Part shown: in pieces, positions 35,003-44,987 of the stretch
Layout: every line of letters begins with the position of its first letter
How positions within the stretch are numbered: position 1 is the first letter of the stretch
Source: Tricholoma matsutake
Lineage: Eukaryota > Basidiomycota > Agaricomycetes > Agaricales > Tricholomataceae
Direction of reading: 5' to 3'
DNA: 64,000 nt
Assembly (NCBI GenBank): GCA_026075535.2
Contig: AP026543.1
Location: 11,408,001-11,472,000 of the forward strand
Position numbers and translations under genes: made by a program
Notes under the pieces: model-generated
The model's input: the letters and a program-made list of their open reading frames with translations, nothing else
What the model was told of the DNA's origin: nothing
The model's database searches: none

Positions 35003-35870
35003 TCTCATTGATCAACTATATGTGCCTGCTGAAGTCAAGCAAGCATCTGCAAACTTGCCCCCACTCTTAACAGCAGGTAGACTAGACATCCAGATCCTTC
35101 ATGGGTTCAAGACAGCCTGCCAACGTTACTTCACAAACAAAAGTATCGCAGCAGATGAACAAGTGCCGAAGATCATCTATAACTTTGAGGCTGCATCAGT
35201 TCAGTCTTGGGTAAATGCAGATGATGACAGATTGCTCACACTGACCTTCAAAGAGTTCATGGGAGAATTCAAGGTGAAATTTCTGGTGTGATCATGGGAG
35301 GACAAATTGGTACAGGATCAGATTGCAATGCAGGGAGGGACAGCTTTCCTCACTTGGGTGAACAAGGTCTGTAACACTAATGATGAACTCACAGCCCAGG
35401 AGTCTGTGTACTATATCCCTCCTGGAAACCTTTGATGCCACTTGATCCCATGCTTAAACCTTACACTGAAAAGAATGTATAATGGCAACAATGCAATCCC
35501 TGCAGGGGCTAGGGTTGGCCTCCTGGACTCCATCATTGACCTTGAAGAATGGATGGAACGGGTGCATCACCTGGAAGAAGACCTCAACTTACAGTGCAAT
35601 CAGTGGGTTGTAGAAACGGTGAGGAAGGCAAGACCCATGGCAGCTACAGTGAACTCGAATGCAGGAACCACCAACAGCATTACGATGGTCACATCAAACA
35701 GTGGCAACACCCTCCTCCCTTGCCTCACAGACAACGAAAAGAACTTACTCACAGTCCACAGAGGCTGTTACAAATGCTGTGTATTTTATGCAGGCCACTT
35801 GTCGCAAGAATGCCCAATTAGCAGAGCAACCATTGAGGCATGCAAGGCAGTGACATTGGAGCACTGAAGG
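35003..35870 (+). pseudogene. Gypsy C gag, part 2
   Basis: Continues the gag split by B: FKTACQRYFTNKSIAADEQV, YNFEAASVQSWVNADDDRLL, KEFMGEFKVKFLV, then TGA near 35,289 where arginine is expected, SWEDKLVQDQIAMQ, a second break near 35,433, and DLEEWMERVHHLEEDLN. The knuckle CYKCCVFYAGHLSQECP (35,768-35,818) has two extra residues in its first loop relative to the common CCHC. Non-functional. Confidence 0.78.
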
Positions 35871-36430
35871 CAAAGGCAATATTTGACCGAAATGGCAATG
35901 TGACAACTGTGACTGCCCCAGTGACCCACATTGCTGCAGTTTTCGATGATAGCAAAGAAGAAGATTACTTCGACGTGGACATGATTGCAAATGAAGGTGA
36001 TGAGTGTGTATCTGATCTTTTCATGCTTCCTCAGCACCTGAAATGGACATGTTGTGTTGATGTGCTGTTCACTTGTGCACCTACCCCAATTGAAGCCCTC
36101 ATTGACCATGGTTGCCCTCCAGTGTTGATTTCTAGCAAATTGGTGGAGATTCTAGGCCTGGTACCAAAGAAATTATTCAAGTCAATGTCTGTTTCAGGTG
36201 CATTTACAAAGGAAAAGAGAAATCCAGACTCTAGGTTGTTATTATCGCATTACTGTAAATTACATGTCCAATCCCCAGACTCTGAATGGAAATCTCGAGT
36301 GGTCAACACAATTATCTGCCTACAGCTTCACATGGATCTCATCCTTGGGTTTGATTCCTTGTAAGGAATCACATCATTGTGGATACGAAGATGTGCACTG
36401 CCATAGCAATGGACACAAATTATGATTTGC
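35840..36430 (+). pseudogene. Gypsy C protease region
   Basis: Reads an acidic linker, then PIEALIDHGCPPVLISSKLV near 36,090-36,145, where DHG stands in for the catalytic DSG/DTG, so the protease is dead. The C-part is MDLILGFDSL (near 36,330), followed by a one-base shift into VRNHIIVD. Its position between gag and RT fits a gypsy order. Confidence 0.72.
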
Positions 36431-36534
36431 TAAACCCCCCCATACCAGGCACACGGTGAAAGAAAACACAACTGTCACCTTGGGAGAAACAAAAGCAGGC
36501 ATGGAAAGACCTCCTGCTTGGAAAGGAGCAAGTT

Positions 36535-37360
36535 ATGCTTAAGTGGAAAAGCATGCACCAAGAACTAATTGCTGTTTTTGAAGAAAATCTGGAACACTTC
36601 GATTTCACAGATGAGACTTACACAGGGCCTTGTGTGATTGGAGCAGTCCAAACTCATATTGCAGAATTGGCTACAATGGCAGAGCTACAACATTTAGACA
36701 GCACCTTCAAAACACTATACAAAGATCATTTCCCATCCGATATACCTCATGTCAAGGACTTGCTGCATGATGTCTACCACAATATTGAATTGCAACTGGG
36801 TGCACCTGTATCAGTGGCATGAGCATATGGGTGTCCTTGAAAATATCAACCAGGTTGGAAGATATTGATAGATCAGCACCTGGCCATGGGGAGGATTAGA
36901 CCATTGGCGTCACCATACACACTGCCATCTTTCATTATCCCGAAGGTGGACCCCACAGTCTTGCCACATTGGGTAAATGACTACCAACACCTGAATCGGT
37001 TAACTATACCAGATAACTATCTGTTACCACAAATAGATGACATTCTGGCTGATTGCACAAAAGGAAAAATCTGGGGGAAAATTGACATGACTAATTCATT
37101 CTTTCAAACCTTGGTGAATCCAGAACACATAAAATACACAGCTACCTTGACACCATTCAGCTTGTGGGAATGGGTGGTCATGCCTATGGGGATGTGAAAC
37201 TCACCAGCGACACACCAGCACTGGGTAACACTGGCACTTTGAGAGTTGATCAGAAAAATCTGTCACATTCCTGACTTATTCACTCAGCTTTGATTTCAAG
37301 CCGAGCCATCAAGCTGAATTTTGTTTATTAAATAATTCAGGGACAATTGATCGGTTCAAC
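36535..37360 (+). pseudogene. Gypsy C reverse transcriptase, internally deleted
   Basis: A short linker, then RT: QHLAMGRIRPLASPYTLPSF, VNDYQHLNRLTIPDNYLLPQ, GKIDMTNSFFQTLVNPEHI, WVVMPMGM, stop, NSPATHQHWVTLAL, stop, ELIRKICHI. Exactly where the YLDD motif should follow, the sequence jumps to YSLSFDFKPSHQA, which resembles the end of RNase H (YLSRFDF type). The catalytic loop, most of RNase H and the integrase are therefore deleted. It ends at the right inverted end of the surrounding TIR element. Confidence 0.75.
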
Positions 37361-37492
37361 TAATGTTGGCAGACAACCCCTCGGCGTATGGGCCCATCCA
37401 TATGCTCAAATATCCTGGTGAATTTAGGAAATTTATCTGGCATGCTATAGCCATTTTATTGAAATACCTCAGCTGAGCCAGTGGCAACACTA

Positions 37493-37540
37493 TCCCCAGA
37501 TCAAGAGATTGAGAATGCTATGTACAATGGATGGTTGGTA
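37493..37540 (+). pseudogene. PIF/Harbinger-like transposase, part 3 of 3
   Basis: After the repeated TCCCCAGA target, the frame resumes as PDQEIENAMYNGWL, the conserved sequence after TSPD in this transposase type. It is cut again near 37,540 by copia-like LTR sequence, and the rest of the gene is not in the window. Confidence 0.78.
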
Positions 37541-37700
37541 ACTAGCATAATCAGAGTATAGCTATAAGTACAGTAAGTATTGGTCCATAATATCATAATG
37601 TCTAGAATGCTCACCTCAGTCTCTGTATAAGCAACTGAGATGATTGGATAACTACATACCCTATATATAAGTGAGTTCAGCAACATAAAGAGTCAAAGGG
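37541..37700. repeat. Copia-like LTR remnant
   Basis: AACTAGCATAATCAGAGTAT and CAGTCTCTGTATAAGC match phrases next to the copia gag at 19.3 kb. The order and spacing differ. No clear TG...CA ends. The following bases to 37,816 are unassigned. Confidence 0.45.
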
Positions 37701-37816
37701 ACAATAGACACAAAGGTATCTATGAGACGGCGCATCAAAGAGATATGCTAGAAATAGTATGCACATCAAAGATGCGATCATGTATGCTTATGGTGTGATA
37801 AATGGCATCTCAACAC

Positions 37817-38051
37817 AGGAACCCCCTCTAACTCCACTTCAGGCACAGGCAGGGGTCTGGCACAACACTTCTGAATGTGTCATACTGAGGCCCTTTGTCC
37901 ATGGTGTTCTTGTCTGGCTTCCATGAAATAAGTGCAACAGCGGGATGGACACTGGCTCCCTGGTACACCAGTTGACCTCTGGGTTATGGTCTCAAAGCCA
38001 TGGATAGCCCAAGATCACCTTCTGCTTTCCTAACTGAGTGACAGCAAAAAG
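37817..38051 (-). pseudogene. Gypsy B3 fragment, piece 1 (protease end/linker)
   Basis: Matches element B from about 32,569 onward on the same strand. It reads the protease C-part and keeps a TGA (complement TCA in GGTCTCAAAGCC) at the same codon as in B. Interrupted at 38,052 by a hAT-like element with target GCAAAAAG. Confidence 0.82.
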
Positions 38052-40005
38052 TAGTGCTTGAAAGTCCAGTATGGTCCCAGTTTTTCACCCTCCTGGGGTC
38101 AAACTGGGAACTGAACCAGTCTCGCATATTCATATTTTCTATGGAACTGTGGACTGAACCACCACAAACCAGTTAGACCAGACTGGTCTCTGCAGACCAT
38201 GTACTACTACTGTACTTATATGTAGTAAATTCAATTACAACAATGAAATAAAAATGAAAAGAAATCCACCCTGTGAGCAGTGGCTTGCAAGGCTGGATGT
38301 GGGGGGATGGCTCATTAGTACAAAAAGAAAGATAATGGCCCCCTCCATCTTGTGTTTCAAGCGAGGGAGGGGGCTGTTGCTGTTGTGGTTGTTGTCCCCA
38401 TTGTACCCATCATTGTTGTTTTTTGGAGTGCTGGTGTTGTGTTGTCCGGTGTTATGGGCTGTGGCATTGGCATCTTCCATTGGTGTTGGCATTGTTCATT
38501 GGTGTTGGCATTGTCCATTGTCGTTGGTGTTGCATCTTCTGTTGGCACTAAGGCAAGGCAGGGGTAGGGGTATACCCTTGTGTTTTGGGGCTAAGGGTAT
38601 GAGGGGTAAGGGTAGGGGTTTGGAAGTTCATACCCATGCATACCCCTGTACCCTTACTAAGGGTACAGGGGTATGCCAGGGGTATGCTTATGTAAGAATA
38701 TCATTTGATTTTTTCCAGCTACAAAGACTCATATTCAAGATTTTCATCAATTAAATTCAGATTTTGGGATTGTCCAACATGATAATGGCTTTCATATGTT
38801 AATGAGAGGTATTAATATGTGATATTATTTATTAATAGTAAATACAATAGTTATCAACACTTTTCAAATGAATTTTGCTCTAAATATGTTGATTTTGTGC
38901 CAAACCCTTGTACCCTTGACAAACCCTCCCATACCCCTGGCAACCCTTATATGTTTCCATACCCTTACCCCTAAGGGTAGGGTGTTAGGGGTAGGGGTAA
39001 GGGTATGAGAGTTGACACCCAGGGGTAACCCCTGCCTTGCCCTAGTTGGCACTGGTGCTGGTGTTGTCCATTGGTGTTGGCATTGCCCATGCTCATGGTG
39101 TCATTGCCATCTCTGTGTGTCGTGGCTTGGGGACCCATTGTTTGTTGTTGTAAGCAGTTAGTGCCTGCAATCCACCCCACGAGCAGTGGCTCATGAGGCT
39201 GGAGGCAGGTGCTTGGTTGTTGGTTGTTGTTAGCTTTTTGAGGGGAAGTCGTTAGTGGCATGGTGGTGCTGGAGTGACACGGCACATACCTAGCATCACT
39301 TGTTCCCCCTATGCCTGTCATTTGTCATCCCTGTCTGTTGTTTGCTGTCCCCACGTGTCATTTGCTGTCCTGTCCCCCTCAGCAAGCACATGCAATCCAC
39401 CCATGAGCAGTTGCTTGTGAGGCTGGAGACAGGTGGGTTGTTATCACAAAGTAAAAACCTAAAAAACATTTAAAGGATTAGTTGTAAAGAAACAATGAAA
39501 AAAGATAGTTACCTGGGGCATAAATATGCCCCAGTTGTGTGTGAGGAAGTTGTCATCAAGCCATTGTTGAGGGACATTGATGAAGTGAGACCATGAGAAC
39601 TTAGTAAACAATGCCAGAAAAGTTCACCACTTCACATTGGAAACATGCAAACAACAACAAATGGTCCATTCCCTCCCTGGGGTATTTAAACTGCTTGCTT
39701 TCCACTTATTCTTGCTTGGGTGACCCCCACTATGTAGTGTTTTTTAACTATGTTTATATTTTTAATAGTTATAACACATATATCTATTTGCACCTAATCA
39801 GATCCTGGGGAGGACTGTAGGTTCAGTCCTTCACCAGTTTGAACTGGTCTTTAACAGTTCTAGCAAGGGTATGTGATAAGCAGGACCATGGACTGGACTG
39901 CCTTGTTAAGGTGCAAAACCAGAAGCAATAGTCCTACAGGACTGGTTCTGGTTTGGTCTGGTCTTAGTCTTTTTCTGGTTTGATGAACCAGACCTTTAAG
40001 CACTA
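38052..40005. mobile_element. hAT-like non-autonomous element, TSD GCAAAAAG
   Basis: 1954 bp, from TAGTGCTTGAAAGTCCAGT to AGACCTTTAAGCACTA (inverted ends). GCAAAAAG flanks both sides (38,044-38,051; 40,006-40,013), and removing the element restores the B3 sequence. Layout from each end inward: ACCAGT-type words, an AT-rich stretch, hairpin words (CTGTGAGCAGTGGCTTGCAA near 38,268), then GT- and TGTTGGCATTG-rich low complexity. It carries a nested MITE at 38,549-39,044. No transposase. Confidence 0.87.
38549..39044. mobile_element. MITE with GGGGTA/TACCCC words, TSD GTTGGCAC
   Basis: 496 bp with inverted ends TAAGGCAAGGCAGGGGTA / TAGGGCAAGGCAGGGGTT and perfect 8-bp flanks GTTGGCAC (38,541-38,548; 39,045-39,052). 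The ends are filled with GGGTA, AGGGGT and complementary CCCTTAC words, including a self-complementary GTACCCTTA/TAAGGGTAC. Not telomeric, because the repeats are inverted and bounded by a TSD. Confidence 0.87.
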
Positions 40006-40334
40006 GCAAAAAGGGCACACTCACTATGATACTTGTAATGGAGGATCAGGTCTACAACCTCTCGGATGGCACCAGCTTTGGGGACCCATCCACATTATAA
40101 ACAGGTATTGGATGTGAGTATTCAGGTGATGCTGTTGTGTGAGACAGGCATTGATGAAGAGACCAGGAGCACCAGAGACCAGGAGCACAGAGACACCGAG
40201 TATCAGTCCAGTGTTGGTAGTCTGTAGTTTGATTGCTAGGCTCAAGGAATGTGTAGAGGGAGTGGATGCAACAATATATTTGGGTGGTTGTTTGCACTCC
40301 CATGATTTAATTTTGGGGTGTGGAACAGAGGGAG
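40006..40334 (-). pseudogene. Gypsy B3 fragment, piece 2 (protease)
   Basis: Continues B3 after the hAT-like element: the complement reads a protease with HFFD-type spacing lost in part and the active-site region LVSGAPGLF in place of LLDSGATGLF (near 40,150-40,190), so the catalytic Asp is gone. Ends at the target GGGAG of element D. Confidence 0.78.
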
Positions 40335-41034
40335 TGTTACGATTTGGCTATCTGGACCCACAAGACTGGGCACTTTATTTTTCCTTTCTGACATGACATG
40401 ACTCACTTCTGATGGAGACACCCCCTGATCTGACTCCTGTCGATCAACATGCTGCACCACAGTATTCTGTGATGTTGGACTCCATGACATTGGACCCTTG
40501 ATATCGGATCCGTGACATTGGATGCCTTGTGCTTGGCATGAGGGTTATTTGCTATTGTTCTTTGACATGCTGCACCACAGCACTCCTTGACATCGGATGC
40601 CTCATGCTAGGCATGAGGCTTACTGTTCTATTGTCCCTTCTATATCTACTTGACAAGGATCTCGTATTCCGATTGGACGATAGACATTCTCTGAACCGTA
40701 TATAAGCTACAGTAATACTGCTTGTATTCCCTAGCTTGACCTAATTCAAATAATGGTCTTAGACTCAACCAGAACATTTGACAGCTTAGGAAGCCCCTAG
40801 CTGTGATAAACTCGAACTCAACAGTTGGAAAGCCTCCAACTGTGATATACAAACCAATGGTCTGCTCAGAAAGCCTCTGAGTACAGACAGCCATGATGAC
40901 TTGAGGAAGTACCCAAGCGAAGGCAGGAAGCCCGATATGCTAGGAAAGCCTCCTAGTGCGATACGAGACAGTTGGAAAGCCTACAACTGTAACATACGAA
41001 GCCAAGGCTGAGTTAGGGACCTGTAGTCTTAACA
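40335..41034 (+). repeat. Element D 5' LTR
   Basis: 700 bp, with internal imperfect repeats of GGAAAGCCTCCAACTGTGAT type (GAAAGCC...) between 40,790 and 41,000 and a TATATAAG box near 40,699. Confidence 0.92.
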
Positions 41035-41214
41035 AAAGGTCAAGCTGATCTACACAGTCCACCTACCGAGGTGCAGACACAACGTCTTTCAGACAAAGCC
41101 CAGACAGACCTCCAACTGGAGCATCATCATCAGGAAGAACCCCGTGGTATAGATACCAGGTTCGACTAGTACGATACTCAGAACCAGCACAGAAGTGGTT
41201 CTCAAGGAGAACCA

Positions 41215-42090
41215 GTGACGAAGAACCCTGATACCTCGACGAAGAGGATTTTAGATCCTTCAATAAAGAAGAAACCCCAGAATGAGATCCATTCTCCCTA
41301 TCCAATGACAATGCCAACATGTCTACCGAACCTACCGCATCGACCAAGGAGATCAGAATATGAACCCCCTCTGACTTCACAGGGGACCGAACTAGAACTG
41401 CAAACTTTTTACAAGAAGTGAAACTCTATTTGAGAGTGAACCATGGAATCTACAACACTGACGAGAAGAAGATCATCTTTGCGTTGTCCTTCATGAATGG
41501 AGGAACCGCTGTGGGGCACAGACTTGGGCAGAGAAGGAAGACCTAGGAACCTGGTCTACCTTTGAAGCAATGCTCAAGACAGCGTTCACGCCGATCGATG
41601 AAGCTGGCAGAGCCAGGACAGATGAAAACATTGAAGCAGGGACAGGACCTGGAGGACTACATAGTGCAGTTCTGAATCCTGCGAGAGAAGGCGGGAATCA
41701 ATGATGACACTGCCCTCATTGAACTCTTCATGGATGGGCTGAACCCCAAGCTCCTTGAAAGAGTTTTTAATATGGAAACAATCCCGACGACCTTGGAAGG
41801 AATGATCAACACTGCCTCCAAGTACGACAGACAGTGGAGGAGAGCAAAAGCCATAACAGGAAGGCTGCAGGAGGCTTTGACGAGGAAGCTACCAAGCTCT
41901 AAAGCAAAAGAGACCCCACTCGAGATCAACTGACTCTCCTATCAGGAGAGGATTGAACACATGAAGAAAGGGTTGTGCTTTGTGTGCCACCAGCCCGGAC
42001 ACAGAGCAACCGAACACAAGAAAGGGGAAAAGAGGACCGAGGACCAGCCATCCCCAAAGAATAGAGGCAAGGAAGCCTACTCGAAGATCT
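41215..42090 (+). pseudogene. Element D gag
   Basis: In shifted frames it reads KKIIFALSFMNGGTA, WSTFEAMLKTAFTPIDEAGR, LEDYIVQFRILREKAGIND-like sequence (near 41,650-41,710) and LIELFMDGLNPKLLERVFNM, the Retrotrans_gag fold. A knuckle CFVCHQPGHRATEH (near 41,977-42,018) follows, in which the last Cys of CCHC is replaced by His. Breaks near 41,420, 41,520, 41,620, 41,932 and 42,090. The leader 41,035-41,214 is non-coding. Confidence 0.75.
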
Positions 42091-42092
42091 GA

Positions 42093-43260
42093 GTGATCAT
42101 AGGAGAACTTGATGAAGAAGAAAGGAAGGGAGCTCTCACTGCCATTTTTTTAAAGAGGTGGCCTGCCTCAATGCCAGGTACCACTGAACTCTCTGTCTGC
42201 TCTGTACTACTAGCCACTTTGAAGAATCAATCTATGCATTTAGATGTCAAAGTGCTAGGAGCAGGCAGAGGGAAAGCCATCAAAACTGAAGCCCTACTTG
42301 ACTCTGGAGTGGGAGGGATATTCATGAGTCATGAACTTGTGGAGAGCAGCGGATTTGAGCTGCACCCCCTGGAGAAGGTGATCAAGGTCAAGAATGTGGA
42401 TGGAACCCCAAACAAAAAAGGGGAGATTTCCCACTATGCCAGGGAACTCCTGACGATCAATGGAAGAACCTTCCCAACGACCTTCCTCATTGCAGGACTG
42501 GGAAAGGAATCAGTCATCTTGGGCTTGCCATGGCTCAGGAGAATCAACCCAGTAATCGACTGGAGAATTAGAACCTTCCAATTCAGGACGAATGACAAGA
42601 CACATCCTGAATTCTCATATGGAAGAGGAAGAACCCTTATTGGTAGGGTAGAGACCAAGAAAACCGACGATGAACACTTGTCATGGCGCCAGAGGGGAAC
42701 CGAAAAGAAGAAGGACCCCCTAGACATGACGAAAGGCATGGTGCCAAAAGATCGTCGCCAAAGGACAAGAAAGGCTCGCCCTCAAGAAGAAGACTGCCGA
42801 GGAAGAATGAGCACAATGGAAAAAGGTGGCCACCAGAGAGCTGGAGAAACTGGCCGCCAGGAAAGAAGAAGGACGACTGGCAGTAGCCCAGATAGTCACG
42901 AAAGCAAGGGAAAATGTAGCCCTGAAAAGCAAGAAAGAAGCGCTGGCAAAAGAAGAACACCGAGAGCTATGCTGAAGAGTTGTCGCCAAGGCGAAACTGA
43001 TGGGAGGAGTCCTCCACGAAGAACCAAGAAGAAGCAAGATGCCCGTCGAGACAAGAAAAGCGACGATCGAAGAAATCGACGACAAAGAGATCATGATCAG
43101 GACTCTTCAAGATGCGGAGCCCATTGGGCCACAGGACAAAGAAGACACTGGGAAGGAAAACCCAGCACTGGCAAACCACGAACAGGCAATGGAACAGGCA
43201 ATGGAACAGACACCCAAACAAGAAATCACAGACAATGAACTACTGATCGCCTACATTTGA
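42093..43260 (+). pseudogene. Element D protease and basic linker
   Basis: Protease with active site LLDSGVGGIFMSHELV (near 42,295), KVIKVKNVDGTPNKKGEI, then FLIAGLGKESVILGLPWLRR (near 42,490-42,545) and NPVIDWRIRTFQF: complete in its motifs. After about 42,680 comes a strongly Lys/Arg/Glu-rich linker that is open in more than one frame, so the true register is uncertain. By its end (43,000-43,260) the frame reading ITDNELLIAYI, TGA, GEPIIGIFEP leads into RT. Confidence 0.78.
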
Positions 43261-44985
43261 GGAGAACCCATCATTGGAATATTTGAACCGGCTAAGATGC
43301 CACTGACAGAGGAGTACGACGAGCCAAGATACGGATACTCCCAGAAGACAAGGACAATCTCTCAAATCGTGAAGGCAAAAGGATCACCGCGATATGCATA
43401 CAGACAGAATATCTGGATTAGGGCAAAGACATCGGTCTCACAACACCTGACACATAAGAAGGAAGGAGACCCTGAACAGAAGACCCTAGACAAACTACTC
43501 CCAGAACAGTACAAGGAGTACCGACAGATATTCAAAAAGGAAGCATCGGAAAGATTCCCAGAATCAAGACCCTGGGATCATGCAATCGAACTCAAACCGG
43601 ATTTTATGGCAAAGGACTGCAGGGTTTACCCATTATTGCCAGCAGAACAGAGGAAGCTCGATGAGTTTCTCAACGAAAGCCTGAAGAAAGGATACATCCG
43701 ACCATCAAAATCACCCATGGCATCGCCATTCTTCTTCGTTGCAAAGAAGGACTCAGATGCACTACGGCCCTGCCAAGATTACAGGTACTTGAACAATGGA
43801 ACGATCAAGAACACCTATCCATTGCTGCTGGTAGGGGACCTGTTGGACAAACTGAGAGAGGCAAAATGGTTTATGAAACTGGACATTCAATGGGGGTATC
43901 ACAACATCAGAATCAAGGATGGAGATCAATGGAAGGCAGCCTTCAAGACGAATCAAGGGCTGTTTGAACCAATGGTGATGTTCTTCGGATTATGCAGCTC
44001 ACCAGCGACCTTCCAGGCAATGATGAACAAGATATTCCATGACATGATCGGAGAAGGATGGCTCATAATTTACATGGACGACATCCTGATATTCTCCAAG
44101 GACCAGAACGAACACCAAGAAAGGACAAAGAGGGTACTGCAAAGACTGGCAGAAAACAACCTGTACTTGAAGCCAGAGAAATGCAAGTTCGATGTCCACG
44201 AAGTGGAATTCTTGGGTCTGATCATCCAACCCAACAAAATTGCCATGGACAACACGAAGCTGGCAGGTATACAGGATTGGCCAACCCCAACAAATGTAAA
44301 GGCAGTCAGATCCTTCCTGGGATTTGGGAATTTCTACAGGAAATTTATTGGACATTTCGCGGAGACAAGCAGACCGCTTAATGAACTGACAAAGAAGAAC
44401 AAGACATTCGACTGGACAACGGAATGCAAACAGGCTTTTCAAACGCTGAAAAGGAAATTCACAGAAGCCCCAGTACTACTGATGCCAGACCCAACAAAGC
44501 CATTCACAATCAAATCTGACGCCTCAAAACACGCTACAGGAGGAGTGCTGAGACAGAGGGACATGAATGGGGACTGGCACCCGTGCGGATACATATTGCA
44601 TGCGCTAACACCAATGGAATGGAACTATGAGATTTATGACAGGGAGCTACTAGCGATAATATGATCGCTAGAAACCTGGAGACACTACCTAATGGGTTCA
44701 GAACACCCAGTGGTAATCCTGTTGGATCACAAGAACTTGATGTACTTCCGAACAGCGCAGAAACTGAACAGATGACAGGCAAGATGGAGCCTATTCCTAT
44801 CGGAATTCGACTTGCAAATCATCCATGTGCCTGGATCACAGATGGTGCAGAGCGATGCGTTATCACGGAGAGCGGATCACATACCGGAAGAAGACAACAA
44901 CAATGAAGACATAACGATGTTACCTGAAACAGTATTTGTGAAGTTCATTGATATGGAAGTTCATGATCTACTTGGAAGAGACGTA
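43261..44985 (+). pseudogene. Element D reverse transcriptase and RNase H
   Basis: [78 protein letters not shown], catalytic IYMDDILIFSKDQNEH (near 44,070-44,110). Connection: FLGLIIQPNKIAMDNTKLAG, VRSFLGFGNFYRKFI. RNase H: FTIKSDASKHATGGVLRQ, NYEIYDRELLAII, then [20 protein letters not shown] and FDLQIIHVPGSQMVQSDALS. TGA at 44,662 and about 44,774 stand for arginine in an otherwise continuous frame. Catalytic residues are intact. Confidence 0.92.
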
Positions 44986-44987
44986 TC

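Larger units (their letters stand above)
27906..37492. mobile_element. TIR element, 132-bp inverted ends, TSD TCCCCAGA
   Basis: A 9587-bp insertion into the Harbinger gene. The left end (27,906-28,037) and right end (37,361-37,492) are 132-bp reverse complements starting TAGTGTTGCCACTGGCTCAG. The flanks carry a perfect 8-bp TCCCCAGA duplication (27,898-27,905; 37,493-37,500). The terminus TAGTG and 8-bp TSD are hAT-like. The interior holds gypsy C on the plus strand, itself interrupted by gypsy B. Without B the insertion is about 3.5 kb. No transposase found inside. Confidence 0.85.

Noticed and set aside
38549..39044. Possible internal telomere repeat
   Set aside because: The words are in both orientations, not a uniform array, and the segment has inverted ends with an 8-bp target duplication, so it is a MITE.
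42434..43221. Several minus-strand frames of 84-124 codons in element D
   Set aside because: They are the complement of the Lys/Arg/Glu-rich linker and give Ser/Phe/Leu-rich nonsense.
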